Shown: positions 1 to 7,171 of the stretch, one piece after another
Numbering within the stretch: position 1 is the first letter of the stretch
How the letters are laid out: each line of letters starts with the position of its first letter
Origin: Minisyncoccota bacterium
GTDB lineage: Bacteria > Patescibacteriota > Microgenomatia > UBA1400 > PJMF01
Direction: 5' to 3'
DNA length: 33,147 nucleotides
Assembly (NCBI GenBank): GCA_012799795.1
Contig: JAAZKO010000044.1
Coordinates: 1-33,147 of the forward strand
Notes under the pieces: model-generated
What the model saw: the letters and a program-made list of their open reading frames with translations, nothing else
What the model was told of the DNA's origin: nothing
The model's database searches: none
Made by a program: the position numbers and the translations under genes

Positions 1-371
1 GATTGAAGAAGATATGCAACTCCATCACTTAAATTTTTGAAATCTAGCGAAGCTGGCAATCTATCTAGAATTTCTTGATCATATCCCTTTTCAACTAGTG
101 ATTGAAGAAGATATGCAACTTCATCACTTAAATTTTTGAAATCTAGCGAAGCTGGCAATCTAGCAACAATTTCTTTGCTATATCCATTTTTGACAAAAAA
201 TTGGAGAAATGATCTAACCCAATAACTTAAATGGTTTAAATCTAGCTGGGCTGGCAATCTATCTAGGATTTTTTTGTCGTATTCTTTTTTAAGCAATATC
301 ACGAGAAAATATCTCGATTCATTACTCAAATTGTTTAAATCTAGCTGGGTTGGCAATCTATCTAGAATTTC
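1..371. repeat. 99-bp coding tandem repeats
   Basis: The DNA repeats with a period of 99 bases, matching the 33-codon protein units. Bases 1-63 and 100-162 are the same except for one difference (C at 22 versus T at 121, giving Gly versus Glu). The outer units, about 174-371, have diverged much more. This points to a recent duplication at the inner end of the array. Confidence 0.85.
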
Positions 372-503
372 TTCATCACTCAAACTAACTTCAGTTAAAT
401 TTATTGATTTTTTTTGATCTTTTGTTGAGTTATTTTGATCTGCTGAAAATATTTTTTTCAGGTTAGAAAAGATCTCACCTTCACTTTCAGGAATGTTTTT
501 CAC
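1..503 (-). CDS. 33-residue helical-repeat protein, N-terminal part (cut by window edge)
   Basis: An open frame runs from GTG at 503 off the left edge (167 codons) without a stop. The first 44 residues are polar and low in complexity (MKNIPESEGE...). Then come units of exactly 33 residues: three complete ones (371-273, 272-174, 173-75) and a fourth cut at 74-1. Each unit reads roughly [E/K]I[L/V]xRLPxxLDxxxLS, then an aromatic/leucine helix and GY near the end, suggesting paired helices stacked in a solenoid. A TGA lies two codons upstream of the GTG. No in-frame ATG and no clear Shine-Dalgarno is visible, so the start is uncertain and the gene could be decayed at its 5' end. I do not recognise the family. 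A scaffold or protein-binding role is only a guess from the repeat form. Confidence 0.6.
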   Translation of the reverse strand, partial: MKNIPESEGEIFSNLKKIFSADQNNSTKDQKKSINLTEVSLSDEEILDRLPTQLDLNNLSNESRYFLVILLKKEYDKKILDRLPAQLDLNHLSYWVRSFLQFFVKNGYSKEIVARLPASLDFKNLSDEVAYLLQSLVEKGYDQEILDRLPASLDFKNLSDGVAYLLQ

Positions 504-617
504 AAATCAATTGTAATCTAATTACTGTCAATTTGAAACATTAGGCATCAGTTATATTTTACAAAATATTTGAATATCTTGTGTGCCGTTTCTGCAAAAT
601 TAAAAGATAGATTAAAA

Positions 618-1217
618 TTATTGCTTAATAAAAAGCACTTGGCTTTCAGTCATTACTCCATCAATCTTTTGGTCAAATGCGGTCGCGGGTAGTTCCTCTA
701 CAAACTGGCAATCAAAAATTAAAGCCAAATTGAGTTGTGGTTGATAATCACTGATAAAACGATCGTAAAACCCCGCACCCCAGCCCAAACGCTCCCCTTT
801 CTTACTTACAGCTAAAGCTGGAACTAAGTTTAGATCAATTTTTTCATTTAAAAAATTATTTGTTTGAGGTTGTAGTGTTTCAAAACTAGCTTCAACTAAC
901 TCTGAAAAATCTTTAATGACTGCTGCTTTCATGATCCCTCTTTTCACAATAAAAGGAACGCTTACTGTTTTTCCAATCTCTAATATTTTTTTAATTAAAG
1001 CGTGAGTAAAAACTTCTGTGTCTTTGGATACATAACACATAATATTTTTTGCTTTTTTAAATTCTGATAAGCTTAAAACTTTTTTTGTAATTAATTGGGA
1101 TTTTAGTTTTATTTCTTCTTCACCCAACTGTTCGCGCTTTAATTTGAATTGAGCTCTCAACTCTTTTTTTTTCTCAATAATCTCCATTGTTTTTTTATTT
1201 AATAAGTGTTGATTCAT
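618..1217 (-). CDS. fau: 5-formyltetrahydrofolate cyclo-ligase
   Basis: Converts 5-formyl-THF to 5,10-methenyl-THF with ATP in the cytoplasm, returning a stored or inhibitory folate to the active pool. The family signature GWGAGFYDRF is at residues 145-154, and the C-terminal IDGVMTES matches the usual end of the family. Length (199 aa) is normal. The start could be the ATG at 1217 or the one at 1187 (MEIIEKKKELRAQF), which fits the family's usual N-terminus better. Neither has a clear Shine-Dalgarno. It is divergent from glyA-fhs-folD, which supply and use the same folates. I am sure of the family but not of the exact start. Confidence 0.93.
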   Translation of the reverse strand: MNQHLLNKKTMEIIEKKKELRAQFKLKREQLGEEEIKLKSQLITKKVLSLSEFKKAKNIMCYVSKDTEVFTHALIKKILEIGKTVSVPFIVKRGIMKAAVIKDFSELVEASFETLQPQTNNFLNEKIDLNLVPALAVSKKGERLGWGAGFYDRFISDYQPQLNLALIFDCQFVEELPATAFDQKIDGVMTESQVLFIKQ

Positions 1218-1234
1218 AAATCATCTTAGTCAAC

Positions 1235-1263
1235 TTGAATTAATAAACACATAATCATATAAT
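1235..1263 (+). promoter_or_regulatory. Promoter of glyA-fhs-folD
   Basis: TTGAAT (1235-1240) and a perfect TATAAT (1258-1263) are 17 bases apart, as expected for a housekeeping sigma-70 promoter. A 13-base inverted repeat, ATAAC-ACT-GTTAT (1262-1274), overlaps the end of the -10 box and the likely start of transcription, where a repressor could bind. The glyA Shine-Dalgarno AAAGGAG is at 1306-1312. Confidence 0.75.
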
Positions 1264-1318
1264 AACACTGTTATCTCGCCTGCACCATTTTAACAATTAT
1301 TAGAAAAAGGAGTTCTTC

Positions 1319-2662
1319 ATGAAAACCTACATTCCCCAAATCAAAAAAGTTGATCCGGAAATGGCTGATCTAATTAAAAAAGAATGTAAAAGGCAGGAGG
1401 AAACTTTAATGATGATTCCTTCGGAAAATATTGCTTCCGAAGCAGTTCAACAAGCAGTCGGTTCTTGCTTGGGCAATAAATACGCAGAAGGTTATCCCAA
1501 CAAAAGATATTATCAAGGTCAAGAATACATTGATTTAATTGAAAACTTAACTAAAGAAAGAGCAGTTAAAGCTTTTGGCGTAGTCCATGCTAATGTTCAA
1601 GCGCTATCTGGTTCTCCAGCTAATTTAGCAGTTTATTTGGGTGTGCTAAAACCTGGCGATACAATCTTAGGTTTGGATCTGTCTCACGGAGGTCATCTTA
1701 CTCACGGTTCTAAAGTTTCAACTTCAGGAATTTATTATAATTCAGTTGCTTACATTTTAAATAAAGAGGGCAAAATGGATTATGAGGCTATTGAAAAATT
1801 AGCTCTTAAGCATAAGCCTCAATTAATTGTGGCTGGCATTACCGCTTATCCTCTAAAAGTTAATTGGAGTAAATTTGCCAAAATTGCTGATAAGGTTGGT
1901 GCTTATTTAATGGCTGATGTGGCACATCTGTCCGGTCTAATTGTCGCTGGTGTTTACCCGTCACCAGCTCCTTACGCTCATATCATTACCACCACCACTC
2001 ACAAAACCTTGCGTGGACCGCGAGGAGCAATGATTATGGTGACTAAAAAAGGTATTAAGAAAAATCCTGATTTAGCAAAAATCATTGACAGTGCTGTTTT
2101 TCCAAGACTACAAGGTGGACCTCACATCAACACCATTGCAGGTATTGGCATCGCCCTCAAAGAAGCAATGACCACTCGCTTTAAAAAATATGGCGAGCAA
2201 ATTATTAAAAATAGTCAAACTTTGGCTAAAGAACTTAAAAACAGAGGTTTCCATTTAGTGGCTGGAGGTAGCAACACTCACCTTATTTTAATTGATTTAA
2301 AAAATAAGGATGTGATTGGTAACTTAGCTGCCGAAGCTTTAGAAGCAGCTAACATTGTTTTGAATCGCAACAGTGTTCCTTTTGACAGCAATCCTCCTTT
2401 TTATCCTTCAGGAATAAGAATGGGAACGCCAGGCATAACCAGTAGAGGCATGAAAGAAAAGGAAATGATTAAGATTGCCACTTGGATTAGCGACATCATC
2501 GATGATATTGTGCGAATTCAAGATAAGCAAGAACTTAGTTTTGCGCAGGTAAAAAAGAGCTCAGTTCGTAAAAAAATTATTGCTTCTTCTAAAACAATTA
2601 AAGAGGTGAAAAAAGAAGTGCTTAAACTTTGTAAAAAGTTCCCGATCCAAGGCGAATATTAA
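1319..2662 (+). CDS. glyA: Serine hydroxymethyltransferase
   Basis: PLP enzyme that moves the hydroxymethyl carbon of serine to THF, giving glycine and 5,10-methylene-THF. The PLP lysine is K229 in TTTTHKTLRGPRG. Other family motifs include YPNKRYYQG near residue 60, SGSPANLAVY near 97, and DVAHLSGLI, which holds the PLP-ring aspartate. Length (447 aa) is close to the usual 415-430 with a slightly longer lysine-rich C-terminus. AAAGGAG lies 6 bases before the ATG and fixes the start. It is first in a plus-strand operon with fhs (36 bases downstream) and folD, so its methylene-THF can be oxidised directly to 10-formyl-THF. Confidence 0.98.
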   Translation: MKTYIPQIKKVDPEMADLIKKECKRQEETLMMIPSENIASEAVQQAVGSCLGNKYAEGYPNKRYYQGQEYIDLIENLTKERAVKAFGVVHANVQALSGSPANLAVYLGVLKPGDTILGLDLSHGGHLTHGSKVSTSGIYYNSVAYILNKEGKMDYEAIEKLALKHKPQLIVAGITAYPLKVNWSKFAKIADKVGAYLMADVAHLSGLIVAGVYPSPAPYAHIITTTTHKTLRGPRGAMIMVTKKGIKKNPDLAKIIDSAVFPRLQGGPHINTIAGIGIALKEAMTTRFKKYGEQIIKNSQTLAKELKNRGFHLVAGGSNTHLILIDLKNKDVIGNLAAEALEAANIVLNRNSVPFDSNPPFYPSGIRMGTPGITSRGMKEKEMIKIATWISDIIDDIVRIQDKQELSFAQVKKSSVRKKIIASSKTIKEVKKEVLKLCKKFPIQGEY

Positions 2663-2698
2663 TTAGGTATTGAAGAAAATTTAAAGGAAAGATTTTTC

Positions 2699-4330
2699 AT
2701 GAAATCAGATATTGAAATTGCGCAAGCAGTTAAACTAAAGCCGATTAAGGACGTTGCTCGATCAATTACTATTAAAGAAAAATATTTAGAATATTATGGT
2801 GATAACAAAGCTAAAGTTAATCTAGACATTTGGAAAGAATTAGATCAGAAAAAAGACGGCAAACTGGTTTTAGTCACAGCTATGACTCCTACTCCAGCTG
2901 GAGAAGGTAAAACTACTACCACAGTCGGATTAGGACAAGCTCTATGGGACTTGGGTAAGAAATCAATGATCTGCTTACGTGAACCATCCCTGGGGCCTAT
3001 CTTTGGCATTAAGGGTGGTGCGGCTGGCGGTGGTTATGCTCAAGTTTTACCAATGGAAGACATTAATCTTCATTTTACTGGAGATCTTCATGCTGTTGGG
3101 GCGGCTAACAATTTATTGGCTTCTTTAATTGACAATCACATTCATCATGGTAATAGTTTGCAAATCGATCCTCGTAAAATTACTTGGAGACGTTGTGTGG
3201 ACATGAGTGACCGTAGTCTAAGATCAATTGTCATTGCCCTTGAAACGGGCAACGGTCTAACCAGACAAGATGGTTATGACATCACTGTTGCCTCAGAAGT
3301 GATGGCTATTCTCTGTTTAGCTAAAGATATTCAAGATCTAAAAAAACGTTTAGAAAAAATGATTGTTGCTAGCAATTTTAAGGGCGAAGCAATTACTGCT
3401 AAAGACTTAAAAGCGGCTGGAGCCATGACTGTTTTACTCAAAGACGCCATTAAACCTAATTTGGTACAAACTCTAGAAGGTTCTCCGGCTTTTATTCATG
3501 GCGGACCATTTGCTAATATTGCTCATGGTTGCAACTCCTTAATCGCTACCAAGACGGCTTTAAAATTAGCAGATATTGTAGTGACTGAAGCTGGTTTTGG
3601 CGCTGACCTAGGAGCGGAAAAGTTCTTAGATATTAAATGCCGAATTGGAAAGCTGAAGCCTAATGCCGTGGTTTTAGTTGGTACCATTCGCGCTTTAAAA
3701 CACCATGGTAAAGGTAAGCTTAAAGATGGTTTAGCTAACTTAGGTAAGCATATTGAAAATATTCATGAATTTGGCTTGCCAATGGTGGTTGCTATTAATA
3801 AATTTGACAGCGACAGTGCTCAAGAAATTAATTTAGTAAAAAAATACTGTGAGGAGCGTGGTGTTAAAGCCATCATGTCAGAAGCTTGGGCCAAGGGAGC
3901 GAAAGGTGCTCACGAATTAGCAAGAGAAGTCTTGCGCTTGAGTAAGCAAAAGAATCACTTTAAATATCTTTATAACCCCAACAAAGGTTTGAAGAATTCT
4001 GTTGAAGAGATTGCTACAAAAGTATATGGAGCCGATGGAGTTATCTGGAGCGCCGAGGCTCGTCGAGCTATAAGAAGATTTGAAAAATGGCACATTAGTG
4101 GCCAGTTTATTTGTATGGCAAAAACTCAAGCCTCACTATCTGATAATCCAAAATTATTGGGAAGACCAGAAAACTTTAAAGTGAAAGTTAAAGAAATTAG
4201 ACTTAGTGCTGGTGCTGGATTTTTTGTGGTAATTGCCGGCAGTATTATGACTATGCCTGGATTGCCTAAAGAGCCTGCTTCTAATAATATAGACATTGAT
4301 GACCAAGGAACTGTGCTGGGGTTGTTCTAA
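2699..4330 (+). CDS. fhs: Formate-tetrahydrofolate ligase
   Basis: Joins formate to THF using ATP to give 10-formyl-THF. The reaction is reversible and can make ATP from 10-formyl-THF. The phosphate-binding segment TPTPAGEGKTTT is at residues 63-74, followed by LREPSLGPIFGIKGGAAGGGY, typical of the family. Length (543 aa) is slightly under the usual 555 or so. AAAGGAAAG precedes the ATG. It sits between glyA and folD, so the operon can link serine, formate and formyl-folate. The direction in the cell cannot be read from sequence. Confidence 0.98.
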   Translation: MKSDIEIAQAVKLKPIKDVARSITIKEKYLEYYGDNKAKVNLDIWKELDQKKDGKLVLVTAMTPTPAGEGKTTTTVGLGQALWDLGKKSMICLREPSLGPIFGIKGGAAGGGYAQVLPMEDINLHFTGDLHAVGAANNLLASLIDNHIHHGNSLQIDPRKITWRRCVDMSDRSLRSIVIALETGNGLTRQDGYDITVASEVMAILCLAKDIQDLKKRLEKMIVASNFKGEAITAKDLKAAGAMTVLLKDAIKPNLVQTLEGSPAFIHGGPFANIAHGCNSLIATKTALKLADIVVTEAGFGADLGAEKFLDIKCRIGKLKPNAVVLVGTIRALKHHGKGKLKDGLANLGKHIENIHEFGLPMVVAINKFDSDSAQEINLVKKYCEERGVKAIMSEAWAKGAKGAHELAREVLRLSKQKNHFKYLYNPNKGLKNSVEEIATKVYGADGVIWSAEARRAIRRFEKWHISGQFICMAKTQASLSDNPKLLGRPENFKVKVKEIRLSAGAGFFVVIAGSIMTMPGLPKEPASNNIDIDDQGTVLGLF

Positions 4331-4364
4331 TCGCCCAACACGAAAAATATCAATTTAAAAAGAA

Positions 4365-4385
4365 CTTGCTTAACAATTAAGCAAG
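4365..4385 (+). other. Perfect hairpin in the fhs-folD gap
   Basis: A 9-bp inverted repeat, CTTGCTTAA, loop CAA, then TTAAGCAAG, ends 12 bases before the folD ATG, right next to its weak ribosome site. There is no T-run after it, so it is unlikely to be a strong terminator. It could tune folD translation or stabilise the upstream mRNA. Confidence 0.5.
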
Positions 4386-4397
4386 AGCAAGGGATGT

Positions 4398-5243
4398 ATG
4401 GCTCAACTAATTGATGGCCGAGCTTTATCTAAAAAAATCCAAGAAAAAATCACAAAAGAAGTGGCTTCTCTAAAATTTAGACCAGGCCTAGCAGTAGTTT
4501 TAGTTGGCGAAGACCCTGCATCTCAAATTTATGTTAAAAGTAAAGAGAGGGCTTGTCGTGCGGTCGGTTTTTACAGCGAAAAAATTGTTTTAGAAAAAAA
4601 TATCGCTCAAGATAAATTGTTAACTGTCATTAAAAAATTAAATAAAAATCCTAAAATTCATGGTATTTTAGTTCAGCTGCCCCTCCCCAAGCACTTAGAT
4701 GAAAAAATTGTTATTGATAATATTGATCCAAAAAAAGATGTGGATGTTTTTCATCCTTATAATGTTGGCGAGCTTTGTTTAAAAAAAACTCTGCCAAAAT
4801 TGGATGATTTATTGGCTCCCTGCACTCCCAAAGGTGTTATGAGAATGCTGGAGGAATATAAGATTGATTTGGAGGGGAAAAAAGCGGTAGTGCTTGGCCG
4901 GAGTAACTTGATTGGTAAACCTATTGCCCTAATGCTTTTAGCTAAAAATGCCACAGTAGAAATCTGTCATTCTCGAACTAAAAATTTAGCTAAAACTAGT
5001 GCTCAAGCTGATATTTTAATTGCCGCCATTGGTAAGGCCAATTTTGTTAAGAAAACCATGGTCAAAAAAGGAGCAGTGGTGATTGATGTTGGCATTAACC
5101 GCAGCAAACAAGGATTGGTCGGTGATGTTGATTTTAAGGAAGTAGAAAAAATAGCCGGCTATATTACTCCCGTTCCAGGAGGAGTTGGTCCGATGACTAT
5201 TGCTTGTTTGTTAGAAAACACCCTGCTTTTGGCTAAAAAATAA
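4398..5243 (+). CDS. folD: Bifunctional methylene-THF dehydrogenase / methenyl-THF cyclohydrolase
   Basis: Interconverts 5,10-methylene-, 5,10-methenyl- and 10-formyl-THF with NAD(P). The catalytic Tyr and Lys are Y45 and K49 in YVKSK. The nucleotide-binding segment reads GRSNLIGKPIALML, and the family C-terminal signature TPVPGGVGPMT is present. Length (281 aa) is standard. It is third in the glyA-fhs-folD operon, 67 bases after fhs, and completes the route from serine to 10-formyl-THF. The ATG at 4398 has only a weak AAGGGA upstream, but the N-terminus MAQLIDGRALSKKI fits the family. Confidence 0.98.
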   Translation: MAQLIDGRALSKKIQEKITKEVASLKFRPGLAVVLVGEDPASQIYVKSKERACRAVGFYSEKIVLEKNIAQDKLLTVIKKLNKNPKIHGILVQLPLPKHLDEKIVIDNIDPKKDVDVFHPYNVGELCLKKTLPKLDDLLAPCTPKGVMRMLEEYKIDLEGKKAVVLGRSNLIGKPIALMLLAKNATVEICHSRTKNLAKTSAQADILIAAIGKANFVKKTMVKKGAVVIDVGINRSKQGLVGDVDFKEVEKIAGYITPVPGGVGPMTIACLLENTLLLAKK

Positions 5244-5251
5244 TTTTAGCC
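5231..5251 (+). terminator. Hairpin over the folD stop codon
   Basis: GGCTAAAA, loop AATAA and TTTTAGCC form a perfect 8-bp stem that spans the last folD codons and its TAA. It is not followed by a T-run, so it is at best a weak terminator or a 3'-end stabiliser for the folate operon. Confidence 0.3.
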
Positions 5252-5286
5252 TCCGTGGTCAAATGACTAGTATTTTATCAATTCCG

Positions 5287-5295
5287 TGCTATAAT
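5287..5295 (+). promoter_or_regulatory. Extended -10 promoter of the RRM gene
   Basis: TGCTATAAT is a perfect extended -10 element (TG, one base, TATAAT). The best -35 match, ATGACT at 5263-5268, is 21 bases away and probably not used, which fits an extended -10 promoter. Transcription would start near 5302 and leave a leader of roughly 125 bases. Confidence 0.6.
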
Positions 5296-5297
5296 AT

Positions 5298-5413
5298 ATC
5301 TTGTCTTAGATTGAAAACGTGCAGAGGTCCAATATTATTTCCTCCATAGTTCAAGAAACAAGATGACCCTAAATTTAGGGTGAGTATTATTATCTTTGCA
5401 AATATTTTTGCAA
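5298..5413 (+). promoter_or_regulatory. Structured 5' leader of the RRM gene
   Basis: Three nested pairings are visible: ATCTTGT (5298-5304) with ACAAGAT (5358-5364), TTGAA (5311-5315) with TTCAA (5350-5354), and GAGG (5324-5327) with CCTC (5341-5344). Next comes a 16-base perfect palindrome, ACCCTAAATTTAGGGT (5366-5381). Last is a hairpin with stem TTGCAAA/TTTGCAA and loop TATT (5396-5413), ending 6 bases before the AAGGA ribosome site. It matches no riboswitch class I know. Autoregulation or temperature control would be plausible. Confidence 0.45.
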
Positions 5414-5428
5414 GAGAAAAAGGAAAAC

Positions 5429-5785
5429 ATGTCTGATGACAGACAAGAAGAAGAAAACAAGAAAAAGCTCTTCGTTGGCAACCTACCTTTTACTGCCACT
5501 CAAGAAGAACTTCAAGAGGTTTTCTCAAAATTTGGTGAAATCACCAATGTAAATTTAATCACTGATCGAATGTCAGGCCGACCTAAGGGTTTTGCCTTCA
5601 TCGAATATTCAAGTGAAGAAGAAGCTCAAGCCGCTATTGACGGTATGGCTGGTCAAAAAATTAGCGATCGAGAGGTGATTGTTAATTTGGCTAGACCTCG
5701 TCAACCTCGTAGTGATCGAGGTGGCTTTGGTGGTCAACGTAATTACGGCGGTAATCGTTCAGATAATCGCAGTAATCGCTATTAA
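5429..5785 (+). CDS. RRM-domain RNA-binding protein with Gly/Arg tail
   Basis: Single RRM of about 80 residues followed by a glycine/arginine/asparagine-rich tail (RGGFGGQRNYGGNR). RNP2 is LFVGNL and RNP1 is KGFAFIEY, with the aromatic residues that stack on RNA. At 118 aa it resembles the small RNA-binding proteins of cyanobacteria and many CPR genomes, which act as RNA chaperones or in cold response. I chose ATG 5429 (MSDDRQEEE) because AAGGA lies at 5420-5424. An upstream in-frame start at 5396 would fall inside the leader hairpin and has no ribosome site. It stands alone with its own promoter and terminator. Confidence 0.93.
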   Translation: MSDDRQEEENKKKLFVGNLPFTATQEELQEVFSKFGEITNVNLITDRMSGRPKGFAFIEYSSEEEAQAAIDGMAGQKISDREVIVNLARPRQPRSDRGGFGGQRNYGGNRSDNRSNRY

Positions 5786-5808
5786 ATCAAGCAATTGTTT
5801 TAAAAAGT

Positions 5809-5838
5809 AAAAAACCAGCTCTTTAGGGCTGGTTTTTT
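5809..5838 (+). terminator. Rho-independent terminator after the RRM gene
   Basis: AAAAAACCAGC (5809-5819) pairs with GCTGGTTTTTT (5828-5838), with an 8-base loop and a built-in T-run. It sits 24 bases after the RRM stop codon. Confidence 0.9.
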
Positions 5839-5862
5839 AATATTTCAGTAATGTAATGCTAG

Positions 5863-6708
5863 TTGATTGTCCACTGTCAGATTATTGTTCTATTTTTAAA
5901 TAATAATATAAAGGTGAGTTCCATAACTTCGCCTCTAATTATCAATGAAGTCTTTCCCAATCCTAATTCTGGCAAGGAGTGGGTAGAAATCTATTATCTT
6001 GAAGAAGCCCCAATTAATGCTGCTGATTACGTCAACTTTACTATCAGTGACGAAAATAAAATTATTTATAGTTTCCGGGGTGAAGAGATCTGGTCAGATA
6101 ATTTTTTAGTCATTGAGGTGTCCGGACTTAACAATGATAAAGATAGTGTTATTTTAAAAAATGCTCAAGGAATTATCATAGATGAAATGAGTTACACCAG
6201 CACCCAAAAAGGATTGAGCTGGCTACGCACTAATTCATATGATTCAGTCTTTGTCTTAGGAGAAGCTAGCCCTCTTTATCAAAACCCAGTTATAACACCC
6301 AGTGCAACCCCTAGTCCTAGCAATCCTAGCCCTAGTCCTTTAATTAACCCTACAATCTCTCCCTCTTCCAACACGGATAGTCTTCCAATTTACTCAATTG
6401 ATGAGGAAAAAGATAGTCAGATTAACGCTAATGCTGAAAATAAATCAATACAAACGGTAAATAAAAAGATGGGTAAAACAAGTGAGCAAGTCCTACAAAA
6501 AGAATTATCTCGAATATATTTTGCTAATTATCAAAACTATCATAATTTGCAAATTACTTATTCAAAAGATAAACTATTCCCTCAGTCTCGTTTAGTTTTT
6601 TTGGGCCAAGAAATTCTTAAGCAGCCAATCATCAATGCTATAATAGGAAGTTCTCTACTTGTTATAGCTGCAATTTTATTAAGTTATGAAGCTAAAAGAA
6701 AAAAATAA
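5863..6708 (+). CDS. Lamin-tail-domain surface protein with C-terminal membrane anchor
   Basis: Residues about 24-125 look like a lamin-tail (LTD) beta-sandwich: LIINEVFPNPNSGKEWVEIY, then DSVILKNAQG and DEMSY. Residues about 143-175 are a Pro/Ser/Thr linker of the kind that crosses a cell wall. A single membrane helix lies at about 255-274, followed by EAKRKK, which suggests the domain faces outward. The frame opens after TAG at 5860. The first usable start is TTG 5863, without a Shine-Dalgarno, and it gives only a short hydrophobic stretch rather than a clear signal peptide. GTG 5914 is another choice. The N-terminus may therefore be wrong or shortened. It overlaps the VanZ-like gene by 23 bases, so the two are probably made together. 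The function of bacterial LTD proteins is little known. Confidence 0.75.
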   Translation: MIVHCQIIVLFLNNNIKVSSITSPLIINEVFPNPNSGKEWVEIYYLEEAPINAADYVNFTISDENKIIYSFRGEEIWSDNFLVIEVSGLNNDKDSVILKNAQGIIIDEMSYTSTQKGLSWLRTNSYDSVFVLGEASPLYQNPVITPSATPSPSNPSPSPLINPTISPSSNTDSLPIYSIDEEKDSQINANAENKSIQTVNKKMGKTSEQVLQKELSRIYFANYQNYHNLQITYSKDKLFPQSRLVFLGQEILKQPIINAIIGSSLLVIAAILLSYEAKRKK

Positions 6709-7087
6709 AAAGAAGTCCTCCATTTTTTATTTTAAGGCATACTTGCCCAGCATATTATGGGCGATAATGATCTTTATTTTATCCAATCAAGAAAGGCTTC
6801 CTAGTTTTAATATTTCTTTATTAGACTTCCTTTTTAAGAAATTGGCTCATATCTTTGTTTATGCAATCTTATATTATTTACTTTTTCTAGCTTATTTAAA
6901 AACTAACCCCAGTAAACAGGTGGGTAAAAAACATCACTTATGGCCCTTATTAATCGCCCTCATTTATGCGCTGGGTGATGAATTTCATCAGTCATTCGTT
7001 AAGGGTCGTTATGCTGCTACCCATGATATCGCTTATGACTTTCTAGGAATGATGTCTGTATTGTTGTATCAGCAAAAAATGCTGTAA
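6686..7087 (+). CDS. VanZ-like membrane protein
   Basis: 133 aa with about four membrane segments (near 18-35, 51-71, 86-100 and 112-127). It carries the VanZ-family pattern: W..MIFILSNQ in the first helix, KLAHIFVYA in the second, then YALGDEFHQSFVKGR followed by D..YDFLG. VanZ itself is linked to low-level teicoplanin resistance, but most members are of unknown function and probably act in the envelope. The start at 6686 overlaps the end of the LTD gene in another frame, which suggests coupled translation. Confidence 0.85.
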   Translation: MKLKEKNKKKSSIFYFKAYLPSILWAIMIFILSNQERLPSFNISLLDFLFKKLAHIFVYAILYYLLFLAYLKTNPSKQVGKKHHLWPLLIALIYALGDEFHQSFVKGRYAATHDIAYDFLGMMSVLLYQQKML

Positions 7088-7094
7088 TTGCCAC

Positions 7095-7122
7095 TTGACT
7101 TAATAAGTCAAACCAGTACACT
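7095..7122 (+). promoter_or_regulatory. Promoter of the HU gene with overlapping palindrome
   Basis: TTGACT (7095-7100) and TACACT (7117-7122) are 16 bases apart. The -35 box is the left half of a perfect 17-base inverted repeat, TTGACTTA-A-TAAGTCAA (7095-7111), which could be an operator. The HU ribosome site AAAGGAAAG lies just before the ATG at 7172. Confidence 0.45.
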
Positions 7123-7171
7123 AATTGATACGTAAAAAGGCTAATTACAAGTTAAAAAAAGGAAAGAAACA

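Noticed and set aside
1..371. CRISPR array or intergenic satellite at the left edge
   Set aside because: The period is 99 bases with no spacer pattern, and the repeats translate in one open frame with changes that keep the protein pattern.
1264..1318. THF riboswitch before glyA
   Set aside because: The leader is only about 50 bases and has none of the conserved elements of the known class.
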